Source: Salticus scenicus (taxonomy: Eukaryota; Arthropoda; Arachnida; Araneae; Salticidae). From it: 64,000 nucleotides of DNA. Numbering within the stretch: the first letter of the stretch is position 1; every line of letters starts with the position of its first letter. A model generated the notes under the pieces. The model did not search any database. It worked only from the letters and a program-made list of their open reading frames with translations, and was not told the DNA's origin. The stretch is taken from assembly GCA_963930645.1 (NCBI GenBank), contig OZ005652.1, positions 266,764,006 through 266,828,005 on the forward strand. The letters are read 5' to 3'. This document shows, piece by piece, positions 20,330 to 32,291 of this stretch. The position numbers were made by a program, and so were the translations under genes.

Positions 20330-21061
20330 CTACAGTGACTGTTCTAAATTTAATAGTATTTTTGTGAAATTTAGGGATATGTACAATATAAGGATATTTA
20401 AAATTATTAAATGGAAGTTTAGCAATTTATAAAAACAGTGAATTTTGCGGTTATTGATTTTAATATCATTATTGGTAGGATGAAAGTTAGGACTATTAGA
20501 TATGGATGAACCGAGTAAAGAAAGATAATAATGTTTACAGATTATAGCATAATTATTAGGAGAGTTATCTACATAAGTAATAACAAAGTTTTGTTGCAAT
20601 TCTTTGATAGATTTAAAGAGATTTGATTTATTGTAATGTGTGAGATGTGATCTATGTTGAATTAATTCAGCTTTAAGTTTTGAAATCACTAAAAATTTCC
20701 ATTGATTGAAATATTCAATAGGTTTATTATAAGAGATGGAGAGTTTATAAATAAACAAATCAATATCATATGAAAACTGTTGTAGAATCTGTGAAATATT
20801 AGTTTTTGAAGGGAGTCGATATTTAGTACCATAATAGATAAATTTCTTTAAATTAGAGTCATTAATAATATTAAGATCACCAATGATAATATGTGCATGG
20901 TCCCTATCAACATATTTTACATAAGAGGGATGAGCACAACTACAAGTCACATGAGAAGATAAATTAGACTTAGAGACTGAATTATATTTAAAAAGCAGGC
21001 GACCAAGTGTAATAGGATATTTAAAGGTACGAGAAATATGAATGTCTTTAATTGGAAACAT
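20330..21061 (-). pseudogene. Naiad copy A reverse transcriptase, N-terminal part
   Basis: 243 codons, and open without a Met further upstream to about 21200. It contains the early reverse transcriptase blocks of Penelope-like enzymes: CSCAHPSYV, a DRDHAHIIIGDLNII segment and NFVITYVDNSPNNYAIICKHY, comparable to the fingers region in which an FVI-x-x-x-DK and an ICK-x-x-Y motif occur. The last 30 or so residues are out of phase after a one-base loss near 20420, so the PKFHK motif seen in copy B is lost in this frame. About 200 bp separate it from the endonuclease frame. Whether the parent element has one polyprotein or two frames cannot be judged from this copy alone. Confidence 0.8.
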
Positions 21062-21260
21062 GCAAGTATTATCATTAAGAATGGATGAAATATTAATGCT
21101 ATTAAATATTTGATTAGAATAATTTAGAATAAGCTGTGAATTAGATTGGATTTTGTGAGGTTTTTTAGAGATATTTAAATTGAAGAGTTTTAGTCTGTAT
21201 AATATTAAATGCTAGAAAATATCAGAAAATGTTGATTATAGGATTGGTTTTTAAATACAT

Positions 21261-22064
21261 TTAAGTAAATGGACAAATACTTTTTTTGATAGCAAATTTA
21301 AACTTTCTAATGTAAATCCAATCATAATGGTTAAGATAATTTGACTGTATAGCAAGAATATTCTTAATATTGAGATTTTTTGATATTATACAGTCATTAG
21401 ATTTATTGGATTTTTTACCTCTTTTTGAACGAGAAGTTTTCTGGTTGACACTATGATTAAGTACAGAATAAACAGGGCAGTAATCATGAAGGGGATTAAT
21501 GTTAGTATAAACCTTAACAACCCTATTAAAATATTCATGATTCAAACCATATGGATAAATTGTATTAAAATATTTCATGTACTGAGATTCAAAGAAAAGG
21601 CGCTCACTTTTATTTTTTTGAATCCGAAGAATTTCAATAGTACATGAGCAGAAATTGTGTAAATTAAAATGTCTTAACTCAATAGTTGATTTACTGTTAA
21701 GGACAGGTGATGATAACTTTTTAGAGTCTGAGCGATGTTGATTAATTCTAATATGTAAAGGGGTTGAAGTTTCACCAATATACTGCATTTTACACATACC
21801 ACAACTTAATTTGTATATGGCATTATAAACCTGACAGAAAGGAACCAATTTTAAATCATTATAAATTTGGGACTGTAAAGCTTTAGGGCATGTTTTGCAA
21901 CGAGAAGAATCACACTTTCTATATTTAAGATTGGAAGGAGGAGAATATAGGTAGCTTGATTTCGATCCAGGAATATCCCTATAAATATTCCTGTACCGGG
22001 CACAATACTGAGGGAGACCAAAGCATTTCTTGCCAGGCACTGCAAACTTACTGAGAACATTCAT
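21261..22064 (-). CDS. GIY-YIG endonuclease, N-terminal module of Naiad copy A
   Basis: 267 codons, intact frame. Residues 51-59 (CDSSRCKTC) and 88-91 (CGMC) look like zinc ligands. The GIY-type strand is NAIYKLSC (81-88) and the YIG part is QYIGET (94-99), followed by LHIRINQHR (103-111) with the conserved Arg and His, and a Glu in KSERLFFE (152-159) in the position of the metal-binding residue. The C-terminal third is basic and of unknown role. The enzyme would nick target DNA so that the reverse transcriptase can start. It lies upstream of the reverse transcriptase on the same strand, the permuted arrangement diagnostic of Naiad elements. The ATG at 22064 is the first in frame; I see no promoter motif. 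Confidence 0.9.
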   Translation of the reverse strand: MNVLSKFAVPGKKCFGLPQYCARYRNIYRDIPGSKSSYLYSPPSNLKYRKCDSSRCKTCPKALQSQIYNDLKLVPFCQVYNAIYKLSCGMCKMQYIGETSTPLHIRINQHRSDSKKLSSPVLNSKSTIELRHFNLHNFCSCTIEILRIQKNKSERLFFESQYMKYFNTIYPYGLNHEYFNRVVKVYTNINPLHDYCPVYSVLNHSVNQKTSRSKRGKKSNKSNDCIISKNLNIKNILAIQSNYLNHYDWIYIRKFKFAIKKSICPFT

Positions 22065-22954
22065 AATAAAAGAGTGATTTTATAGAAAATATGTAAATCA
22101 ATTGTAATTTGCAAGTAATATACATTAAAACTATCATTTAGAAAATCAATAAATAAAATTTCTTGAATAAGTAGAAAGATAATAAAATTGAAAATTAAAA
22201 TTTCTTGAATAATAATGCTTTAATCAAAGTCATAAACCTATACAAATTCACCATCATATTGAAAATCAAAAATTGAATATTAAACATTCTTGATTAAAGT
22301 AGGCATTACATAAATAAAAAATTAACCATACAGTTAAACTGGGATAAGTACATAATAAACTATACCCAATATTTACAAAAAGTTCCAATCAAAAGTAAAA
22401 GTCAACCCAAAGCAATAAGATTCTAATGCCTACAACCAAAATTAAAAGACTAAAATTGAATAAGTTAACCATTGAAAAACTATAATGGACAAAGTGAATA
22501 ATAAATGCTCATGATAATAAAATTTAAACACATAAAACTTTAGAAAATTATGCATGAAGCACTATAAAACTTTTAAATTTAATGATAAAAGTCAAGACTC
22601 ATTTAGGCACATACAAACCACTAAAGGAATATACCAAATTTTTAACTTAGATAGGACAGTTCTACATCAAAGAGCCGTTAAATGCATAGATCCACAAACA
22701 GCCAAACAAGGAATATGATTAACAATTGAAATAATACACATCAGAAAAAGCGCCATTGCAGCTGTAATCAAAGTGCATGTTAACTTTTTAAAATATTGAT
22801 GGTAAAGCAAAATTGGCAAACATATGTATATATATATAATTATATATACATTAAAACATAAACAAGATTATAAAATAAATGAAAAAACTGTTTATATTAA
22901 ACAATATACATTTAAACTAAATGCGCATAAGCAGCAGATGGAATTCAAATGCAA
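22065..22954 (-). other. Putative 5' leader of Naiad copy A
   Basis: About 890 bp between the endonuclease start of copy A and the 3' end of copy B. It is AT-rich, without a long frame and, by eye, without clear similarity to the 3' region except for a short phrase AAAAGCGCCATT near 22745. As the two copies are head to tail, this should hold the element's 5' untranslated region or promoter. No hammerhead core was found in it. Confidence 0.5.
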
Positions 22955-25436
22955 ATATAAATAATAGATAACGTAATAAAATTTAATCTTAAAATTTAGC
23001 AATTAATAGAACTAAAACAATAACAGCACACAAAAATATAGAACTGAATTTAACATAAAGGAAAGACTGACATAAAAAATTTCGATATAGATTAAGAACC
23101 AATGAGTTACAATATTAACTTAAAATACATACGCCGACCTGAATGATAATACGAAAGGACCATTAAACTAATGATAAAGAAAACAAATAATTAACCACAG
23201 AATTAATTGGATATAAATGCTTAGAATTAGAAGTATACATATCAAGGAGCGAGTACTTCATAAAGCTGTGAAAGCTGCATCGATTTCATAAAACGATATT
23301 GCTAATCATAGCAATTTATATCATTTCACGCCCCGATCGAAGCAGCAGAACCATATAGAATGAGAAATAAGTGAAATATTAAATTAAAACAAAGATTAAA
23401 TAAAATCCTCATGGAAACCAAAGAGAAAACACAAAAGAATCATTGCAACCACATGTCAAAAAGTTAACACAAACGGGAGAAAAGGATGATGCCAAAACAG
23501 AAATTGAACTCAAAAATAAAAGCTCTACAGAAATCGATTAATCGAATGGCCTTCAGAACATTTTCATTAAAAATAAAATACACACAGTAAATATTAAATG
23601 ATAATGTTAAATTATATTTTAAAGTTAATTAAATTTTAAACTAGTAGAGTTAAATTAAATAGTACCTAAAACATTAATAATTATATCGTTTAAGTAAAGG
23701 ACTAAAGAATGAATGCATATGATATCAGTGAACAAGCGCCATCTTTCGGTAGCTATATAAACAATAATTCATTAAAATTATCTCAGGAGAAAAAGCCAAT
23801 GCAATAAGGAGTGTAATTAAAAAGTATTGACTGCAAGATTAAGAGAATTTTTAGCACCTATCAAAAAATAAGAGTTATGAATATTGGAACATGTTAAAGT
23901 TAATCCTAAATTAATTAAGCTAAGAATTGAACTTATTATGAGTAACCCAAAATTAAGTGAACTTGAAGTCAAAATATTAAAAAGAATTAAAAACAAAGTA
24001 TTAAGAAGAATTAAATGTTAAGTTGTAAGAAGACTCAATCACAAGCAATAGTGCCAAAGAGCACACATATAAGGATAAGCATTTTTAGGCAGTCATCAAT
24101 AATTAAAATTATAATTTTAAAGATGATTTTTTTTTATGTTATTAAAATGGATTGATTGTTCAAACTTAACAAGGGAAGCCTCTAGTAGCCAGATGCACAC
24201 AATTAAATTTAATGATAAAAGAGTTCAAATTGCACAGTGTCAACCAAAAAAAATAAGAATGTAACTTGCAGTAATCCCCCTATCTATTTTTTTTATAATA
24301 ATTTTATTCAGCATCAAACCCTCCCAACCAACCAGCCAAACAACACCACCCATCCTCCTTAATCAAACATCTGCCCAACCATCCACCATTTTTTTTTTTT
24401 GTGTTAGACAGAGACCCTTAATGATAAACAATTGAATAAATGAATTTTTTGGGATAACCCATTTTTGTAGCAACATTAATTATGTGAGAGATATTTTTGT
24501 TTTTAAACCTATATGAACAAAGACTATGTATACGAAAGAAGTGATTGAGAATGATATTTCCGTAAACAGAGATATGAAGACAAGAAGTAAAATGTGTAAA
24601 TAAATTTACTTTGAAACTAAAATCTTGTCTTTTGTCATACAGATCAGTATAAATTTTACTACCATCAAGTTTAAGTTTTAAATCTAAGAAACTAATACAG
24701 TTATTGTTGAGAAGATTATGAGTTAAGGTAAGGTGAGAAGGATATTTAAATTTGAATAAATTAGGGGAAAAATTATTGACATAAAAAATTATAATGTCAT
24801 CAATATATCGGTAAAAATAGACATTTTCAATACATAATCCCTGTTCATAATGGTAAAGGTATAAGTCAGCTAACATACTCGAGCTATATCCTCCTTGTGG
24901 AATACCGACCTTTTGAATATAGATCTCATTACAGTGTAGAATGTAATTGTTATGAATAATAAAATTTAAAAGTGTCTTAAATGATGTTGCCGAAAAGCAT
25001 TTTGGTAAAGAGATTTGACTTTTAAATTTTTCAAAAAGGTTAAAGATGATATGATGAAGATCTGTTAAATTAATATTATTAAACAGGTCAGCAAAATCAT
25101 AAGTCATGATATCAGTCACATTGTTAATAGATAAGACACTTGCTTTAAGTTGATAACTATTTTTAAGGCAAAAGAAATTTTTTGATTTACTAATTAAGTC
25201 ATAGATTTGTTTGAGAATATCAAGGAGAATTTTGTTAGCGTTATTGTAGTAAGTATTACACCCTACAGTGACTGTTCTAAATTTAATAGGATTTTTGTGA
25301 AATTTAGGGATAAGTACAATATAAGGATATTGAAAATTATTAAATGGAAGTTTTAGCAATTTATAAAAACAGTGAATTTTGCGGTTATTGATTTTAATAT
25401 CATTATTGGTAGGATGAAAGTTAAGACTATTGTAAA
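22955..25436 (-). mobile_element. Naiad-type retroelement, copy B (5'-truncated)
   Basis: Starts at about 25436 within the reverse transcriptase gene (homology to copy A ends in CTTAACTTTCATCCTACC) and runs to the same 3' end as copy A. The endonuclease is missing. Its 3' end directly precedes copy A in the same orientation, giving the partial head-to-tail tandem typical of Penelope-like insertions. High similarity to copy A shows that the two are young. Confidence 0.9.
24418..25436 (-). CDS. Naiad copy B reverse transcriptase, N-terminally truncated but open
   Basis: Open frame of about 340 codons; the first few codons and the Met lie in flanking DNA. Positions below count from the open-frame Met at 25455. 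PKFHK (50-54), the signature of Penelope-like enzymes; motif A TYDFADL (118-124); motif B GIPQGG (184-189); motif C YRYIDD (215-220) with both catalytic Asp; FLDLK (256-260). The frame has no internal stop, so truncation is the only visible defect. It preserves the TA that was the target of the pogo insertion in copy A (25074-25075). The protein lacks the endonuclease and the N-terminal fingers region, so it is not expected to work alone. Confidence 0.9.
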
Positions 25437-27054
25437 AGAGTAAATTTTGATACATTTATATTTAATGATGTTTACAAAACATTTCAAACCGATTAAGTAA
25501 ACATATTTTTAGTCATCGAATAAGTAGTTGAGATGGATCATCTTGGAACAAAAATAGGTATTGTATAATGTGAAGAAATGAATGCTTACTTATATTTTTT
25601 ATAATGTCAGATAAGGAAATTTTAAACTGAAATTAATAAGCTGCAAAAGCTTAGAAATTTTTCAGCTTGCTTCAATTTGAAATTATTAAGATATAATTTT
25701 ATGCATATGCTTAATTTGTGAAACGAATACTTTTCTCCTTCTGTAGCGTTATTTACATGATAATGAACTACATTCCTGCACAATTGTGTATATTTATTAC
25801 TTTAATATTGGCTTTATCAATATAAGTTTTAGTAACTATAAATAATTATTTTATTTTATTCTAATTTTCGCTGCTACTTGAAAAACATTTCTCACCATTA
25901 TTACTTTTGAGTGTATATTGGCGAAATTTACGCGTTCCTTGTAACAATTATCCCTTTTCTTTTTTCACAGTTGAAATTCGAACCTGTAGCTTGGCTCTTT
26001 ATAGCATGACACTGATACCTCCCTTGTCCGAATCTACTAGACGATTTTGGGGGGAATTTGTTCAATAAAATTTACTTACCAGAATCAGCTAATTGCTTCT
26101 GTACCATTCTCAAATCTGCAAATATGAGGGGAAAGTAGCCTTTGAAAATATTTAAGCCTAGAACGCAACTTAGGTACATGATTTTTTGAAAAAGACTAAT
26201 TTTATTGTTTTTGGAAGGGTTTTATTATTATCCATTACTTTGAAATACATATTTTTCTAATTATAAATCACATGATGTAATCATTATTTATATTTTTAAT
26301 TAATTTTTTCACATTTGAAACTTTTAATTTCAAATATATAAAAAATAAAAATAAATATGACAACAGAATATCATTTACAAGTTAAAAAAAAAAAAAAAAA
26401 AAAAGCTGAATTGTTTTTATAGTTTAAGCAAAAACTGTCTTCTTTAATACCCTACTCCTCTATGCAACTATCATCGTGCTATACTGAACACGTTAACGTT
26501 ACAGCACTTTGCATGAAGCATTGTTTTATTTTTATGATGTAACATATCATAATTAAAAGCTTATTTTAAAGTTACGGGCTTATTTAAAAAAGATTATTAT
26601 TAAAAAGTAATTGATACATAGTTTTCCTGTTATTAAAATTTCTACAATTAAATTTGCCGAGCGGGTGCCCTGTTTTTCTCAGAAATTCACGTAAATACGC
26701 GCTAAAATAGTTTAAAAAGAACCTAGCAGAGGGCATACCACCCAGGCCTGAGACCTCCGAGAAGTCTATCAGCCTTAACCCCAAATACCAACCACACACT
26801 CACTTTTTCAGTGCAAAAGTATATTGTTAAAATTTTCTGTGTAAATACAACAATTTTCTTATGTAAAGACAGCCCATATTGCTGTAATTTTTACAGAAAC
26901 AATTAACTCTCGTATGCGTCCCATTGTGCTGCAAATCCATTACAAAAAGTTTCCGGAGTGTTTTCGTGTATATTGTGTGATGTATTAAGCAACCATTGCC
27001 GATCTGCATTTTTTAACTTTTTTCAAAGCGAAGAAAAATTGAATTTATAAAGTC
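25437..27054. other. No recognised gene
   Basis: AT-rich with a poly-A tract at about 26385-26404. The block at 26600-27010 is more complex, but its short minus frames resemble nothing known. Confidence 0.4.
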
Positions 27055-27240
27055 AGATGGTCCATTTGGCCGAGAATTGACTTTTGAAACCAGACATTCT
27101 GAGTTCTAATCTGGGTTGAAGCATTAACGTTTGTTCGACTTCTGATAAGTGTAATATAATGCGGATATTAAATTCGTGTAACATGGACCATTTCATGTAA
27201 CAGTCCTTATTACTAGAAGTATGAAATAAATAATTTAACG
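27055..27240 (+). repeat. tRNA-derived SINE candidate (tRNA-Leu/Ser-like head)
   Basis: The head ATGGTCCATTTGGCCGAG resembles a box A of class II tRNAs, and GAGTTCTAATCTGGGTTG about 45 bases later is an eroded box B. The body ends in an AT-rich stretch near 27235. It does not fold as a complete tRNA. Confidence 0.5.
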
Positions 27241-27553
27241 AACGAACGTTGGTATCCTTTTCTCCAGTGTTTTGAAATTTTGTTTGGTAACTTCTGATTA
27301 TCTTAAGTCACCTGTTTCTACATTTAAAGAAAAGACACATGTGACTTTTCTACAAAACAAGAAGCACTTGAATATATTTTATAGCACACTGTAGAAATAC
27401 ATCATATTGAATAGGCAATAGTTTTACCAGCACGATATGTTGTGATCTTCCGCAGAAAATTTTTATAGTGTAATTATTTGATTTTTTATTTTTATTTTAT
27501 TTGATTTTTTTTTATTAATGAAATTATTCTCACGTGTACATTGGTAGAAATTA

Positions 27554-27598
<45 letters not shown>

Positions 27599-28920
27599 TT
27601 AACAATGAGTCACACAAAGTGAGATATTAATTAATCAGATTGAATATAAATATAAAAAATATACTTTGAATTTTTTTCTTTGTAAAATTCTCAATATTAG
27701 CTACTTTTGGGAAATTACGATTTAATATTATTTTTGTTATGATATGAGATGGTTAATTTTAGTGCATCATATGATTGTATTTACATTAACAAAGAGAAAA
27801 AAAAATAACTATATTAATTGCAAAATTATAAGGTAGAGCTTATTTTTTGAGTACAGTTTACTCTAATATAATATTTAATTAAATAACAACGAAAATTACT
27901 TTTATAAAGAAAACACTTGGAAGGAAAACAAGATTTGATTAGTTTCTTCACCATCATGAATCATCATGCAAAAATGTTTACCAACAAAATAAATGTAAAA
28001 CATAATTTTAATCTTCTTTGCTGATGTTATGTTTAAAATAAACAATGCAGGGCGAGCACTGAAAGTTTAATTTTTTCTTTAAATTTTTAGTAAAATGCAA
28101 TCTTTGTTATATAATTTTTCTGAATCAAAAAGATTGCAGCTGCAGTATATTTACATTTACCTAAAATTATTATAAAAATCTTATAAGTAGTATTTGACGA
28201 ATAGGAATTGTATCTTAATAATTTAAAATAAAAGGAAAATCTGATATAAAATCTCTCTAAAGAGGCCGCAAAATTAAATTAACTAAACAGTTTCAAGTTT
28301 CACGATGAAAACTTTAATAATTAATTCAATTTTTTACTTTAGAAGATTGAATTAATTAAACATTAATTACTGAGTTAATAAAATTACGAAGCTAAAATTA
28401 TTTAAAGTATTTTTTTTTTTATTTTTGATTCAAAGCAAAAATTTGCATTCTAATACATATCTTAGTTCTCTATTTGTCACGGAAATTTATGTTATATTGT
28501 ACATATATGTACGAAAATAAGTTTATTTTTTGTTTATGTAGTATTTTAAATATTTTATTGTAAAATTTTACTTCATTACATTCGTTACTCTAGTGACTCA
28601 GAATTTATATTATATTATAAATTTTCTGGCATTTTCGAAAACATATTAAAAATGAATTAATTATATTTATTTCAGAAAGTGAGGCATGGAAATTGAAATA
28701 AAAAATATATTAATTTAACTTTCTACAGTTTACACATTCGCTTAATTCGATTTTTTTTTTTTTTTTTGTAAATAGCATAATAAAATATTTAAAATATTAC
28801 ATGTTACATATGACATGTGATTTATTTACACATATTGAACCAAAAATAGCTAAAATTAGGTGTCTTATAAAAACTATTTAATTTAAAAAGAAAGCTGAAA
28901 TTACATTAAAAGAGCATACG

Positions 28921-28951
<31 letters not shown>

Positions 28952-28957
28952 CGGTCA

Positions 28958-28988
<31 letters not shown>

Positions 28989-28995
28989 CATTATA
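27241..28995. other. AT-rich filler with (ATT)n
   Basis: Contains an (ATT)n trinucleotide array at about 27550-27598, poly-T runs, and AT microsatellites at 28919-28945 and 28966-28988. No gene recognised. Confidence 0.6.
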
Positions 28996-29892
28996 CAGGA
29001 TGTTCCAAAAGTCCCACACCCCCGCCTTACTCGAAAATGAGTCGATTTTTTGAAAAATGGCGAAACACGTATTTAATGAAATGGCGAGTGACCTCTTTTG
29101 GTGAAAAAAGTTTGGGCTTGGGGGACTAGAAGGGCATCCAGGGAGGGCAACTTTAAAATTTCAAATGGGGAGGTATGTCTTGCGATGCATCCCATCCCTG
29201 GAAATGTCTCTTCATGACAATGGATTTGATGTAAATAGTTTTGCCCTACGTTGATTATTAAAGGAGATACGCGAGTTTTTAGATTTTTAAAATGGGGATT
29301 TTATACTTATGTATCCCCTTTAATAATCACAGCAGGACAAAATTATTTATACTATATTCATTGTCTTGTAGAGACGTTTCCCGGGATGTATCACAAGACA
29401 TACATTCCCATTAGAAATTTTAAAGTTGCATTCTGTAATAGCGGTATTTCTACTACCCCCTTGCCCGGGCCCAAACATTTTTGGGCAAAGTATGTCTTTT
29501 GATACATCCCTGGAAACGCCTCTTCAAGAGAATGAATTTGGTATAAATAGTTTTGTCCTGCAGTGATTATTAAAGAGAATACGTACGTATAAAATGAAAA
29601 AATCTAAAAACTCATGCATCTCCTTTAATAATCATCGTGAAGTTAAACTATTTATATCAAATTCATTGTCTTGAAGAGGCGTTTAAAGGGATGTTATCAC
29701 AAGACATACTTTCCTATTTGAAATTTTAAAGTTGCCCTCCCTAGCAACCCTCCTAGCCCCCAAACCCGGGTCCAAACTTTTTTCACCAAAAGAGGTCCCT
29801 CTCGAATTCAATAAATACGTGTTTCTCCTTTTTTCAAAATTCCGACTCATTTTTGAGCTAGGAGGGGGATGTGGGACTTTTGGAACACCCTG
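28996..29892. mobile_element. Fourfold foldback element with TA flanks (897 bp)
   Basis: The left end CAGGATGTTCCAAAAGTCCC and the right end, inverted, CAGGGTGTTCCAAAAGTCCC are both flanked by TA. The interior alternates orientation four times: a block with GACATACCTCCCC-type and TTGATTATTAAAGGAGATAC phrases occurs forward (to about 29260), inverted (29300-29430), forward (29470-29600) and inverted (29610-29892). No protein frame is conserved. It is a non-autonomous element of TA-targeting type with a duplicated internal hairpin. Confidence 0.85.
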
Positions 29893-29937
29893 TATATGTA
29901 TGACCGTAATGACGGAGCATACATACATGTATATATA

Positions 29938-31226
29938 TAATTTCATTGTGTGCTTTTGGCTGCTAGTGGCTTCCCTTGTTTAGTTTGAACAATCATTCCA
30001 ATTTAATAACAATAATAATATTTATAAAATAATAATAATAATAATAATCACATTTAAAATAATAACTTTAATTATTGAAGACTGTCTTGTATTGCTTATT
30101 CTTACATGTGTGCTTTATGGGATAATTGCTTGTGATTGAGTCTTTTTACAACTTAACATTTAATTCTTCTTAATACTTTGATTTTAATTCTTCTTAATAC
30201 TTTAACTTTAAGTGTAATTAATTTAGGTTTAATAAAATTAAGTTCAACTATTAGTTTAATTATTTTAAGTTTAACATTAACATGATCCACTAAAAATGAT
30301 TCTAATGATTTGATTGGTTCCACTTATTATCATAATCATGCAGTTAAAACTTCTTAAATACACTCCTTATCGCATTGGTTTTATTATCCTGAAATAATTT
30401 AACTGACTTATTGTTTATCTAGCTAAACGCTAGATGGCGCTTGCTCACTGCTGAATTATGCCTTCTTTCTTTAATCCTTTCTTTGAACGGTTTAATGATT
30501 CTTGTTTTACGTACAATTTAAATTAACATTTATCTAGATTAAACTTTAATTAACTTTAAAATATATTTTGACTATCTCAATAAATAATTACTCTGTGTAT
30601 TTTATAGTTAATGAAAATATTCTGTCGTTCATTCTTTGTCGATTAATCAATGTTTGCAAAGCTTTTATTTTTAATTTCGTTTTTTGTTGGCATCATCCTA
30701 TTCTCCAGTTTGTGTTAAATGTTTTACATGTGACTACTACGCTTTTTTCTAATTTTCTCTCTGGTATCCATGAAGATTTTATTTAATATTTCATTTCATT
30801 TAATATTTCATTTAATTTCTCATTCTGTATGGTTTTGCTGCTTCGATCGAGGCTGAAACGATATAATTGCTATGATTAGCTATATTGTTTTACGAAATCG
30901 ATGCAGCTTTCACAGCTTTATGAAGTACAGGCCCCCTGAGGAGTATTTTACTTCTAATTTTAAGCATTTTTATCCAATTATTTCTGTGGTTATTTATTTG
31001 TTTTCTCTGTCATTAAGTTTAATGGTTCCTTTTTATTATCTTCCATGTCGGCGTAAGTAATTTAAGTTATTTTTGTCTCTTATTGGTTCTTAATCTAAAT
31101 CGCAACAATTTTGTGTCAGTCTTTCCTCTAAGTTAAAATCAGTTCTATATTTTTGTGTGTTGGTATTGTTTTGTATCTATTAATTGCTAAATTTTAAGAT
31201 TAAATTTTATTACGATATCTATCACA
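29938..31226 (+). mobile_element. Naiad 3' fragment, copy C (diverged)
   Basis: Plus-strand sequence matching the 3' untranslated region of copies A and B, from TTGTGTGC-TTTGGCTGCTAG to the shared end TTTTATTACGATATCTAT. It includes ATGTGTGCTTTATGG, CTTGTGATTGAGTCTT and the TTTGTTTTCTCT region. More diverged than A is from B, and wholly 5'-truncated into the 3' region, so it is an older dead-on-arrival copy. Open frames within it are chance. Confidence 0.85.
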
Positions 31227-31244
31227 TATATATACGGTCGTTTC

Positions 31245-31560
31245 AACTTCCGAAACTCTTCCTCTGTACTAGCTGAAAATAAAAATAAATATTAAAATAC
31301 GATAAAATCTTAAAGGAAAAGGTAAACGAAACTTAAAATACCAGGAGTTTGCCAATCAACTTTAAAATGGTTTCTGTGCTTCGTTTGGATTGATACCTTC
31401 TTCAACTGCGACGCTTCAACAATCTGGCCTATCTCTGCACCATGTTTGCCTGGAAAGCTCCGGGGGTTTTAACTTTAGTTTCCTTGGTTCTTTTACTTTT
31501 CCTCATGTTATAATACTTATTTTCATCTTCGACTAGTACAGAGGAAGGGACTTGGGAAGC
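31245..31560 (-). repeat. Inverted repeat with weak hammerhead-like core
   Basis: CTTCCTCTGTACTAG (31258-31272) is repeated inverted at 31532-31546, with similar AAAAT-rich neighbours. On the minus strand the interior has TTGAAGAAGG followed by AATCCAAACGAAG (31381-31405), reminiscent of a decayed Penelope-like hammerhead, and a pyrimidine tract ending TTTTCAG just before the second arm. Possibly a Penelope-like terminal repeat pair; uncertain. Confidence 0.4.
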
Positions 31561-32215
31561 TTCGAATAGGCCGCATAATTTTTCATGATATACTTTTTTA
31601 TTTTACTTTATTTATAACTAAATGGCTCTGCCTCCTGCTGGCTTAGCTCACCAGCCCCCAACTCGCTTAGTTTTTTAACCCTTGTGGGGTACTTCCCGCC
31701 TATTCGCTGCTTTGCTTTTCACTGAATAGGAATATTAATAGTGCATAACACAAGACAAAAGCAGAAAATTTTATATAAATCCCCATATTCAGTGTCAAAT
31801 TCAAATACGTAATATTTAATACCACATTTTTTCAAATGAAATATTATGCTAAAATAATTATTTTTTTTAATTAGAAAGAAATTCGTAATATCTAGTCCAT
31901 TTTGCATTACATCTTTAGTATATAACCCCTTTGGCGACTTTGACTATTTGTCGATGAAATTTCGGGTATAATTGCATGTTAAGATAAATAAATAAATAAA
32001 TAATAAAGATAATAATAAAAAAAAAACTAGTACATATTTTTTCTAATGCCTATGTTTTTTACTATTGAGTTAATTTGAGTAGAATTTGGGGTAGTCTCTA
32101 TATATTTCTAATGTATAGTTAGGTAATAATTTTACACATTCGAAAATAGCTGAAAAGAAAAAAAAAAAAAGTTTCTTTTTTTTTTTTTTTTTTTTTTTGT
32201 AATTATTACGGTCTT
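31561..32215. other. No recognised gene
   Basis: AT-rich. (TAAA)n near 31985, poly-A near 32158-32170 and poly-T near 32177-32198. Confidence 0.5.
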
Positions 32216-32291
32216 GTTAAGAATGAGCGACGAAACAGACCACCATATTTAGCCCTTATCACCTTTATGGCGACCGTCGCTCATTCTTAAC
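32216..32291. repeat. 76-bp hairpin, arms of 17 bp
   Basis: GTTAAGAATGAGCGACG at 32216-32232 and its complement at 32275-32291. The phrase GTCGCTCATT recurs at about 32304. It could be a very short MITE. Confidence 0.7.

Larger units (their letters stand above)
14729..22954 (-). mobile_element. Naiad-type Penelope-like retroelement, copy A (split by pogo insertion)
   Basis: On the minus strand the order is a GIY-YIG endonuclease (22064-21261), reverse transcriptase N-part (21061-20330), reverse transcriptase palm (20329-20143 continuing 16846-16191) and a 3' region of about 1.46 kb ending at the AT repeat. The endonuclease upstream of the reverse transcriptase is the permuted order reported for Naiad elements, which are abundant in invertebrates including spiders; canonical Penelope-like elements have it at the C-terminus. 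Sequence 22065-22954 is probably 5' leader but is not independently delimited. Without the pogo insertion the part from endonuclease to 3' end is about 4.0 kb. Frameshifts and a stop make it inactive. Confidence 0.85.

Noticed and set aside
21851..22060. Second minus frame over the GIY-YIG gene
   Set aside because: Shadow of the endonuclease frame with no motif of its own.
27055..27135. Functional tRNA-Leu/Ser gene
   Set aside because: Arms do not pair properly and box B is eroded.
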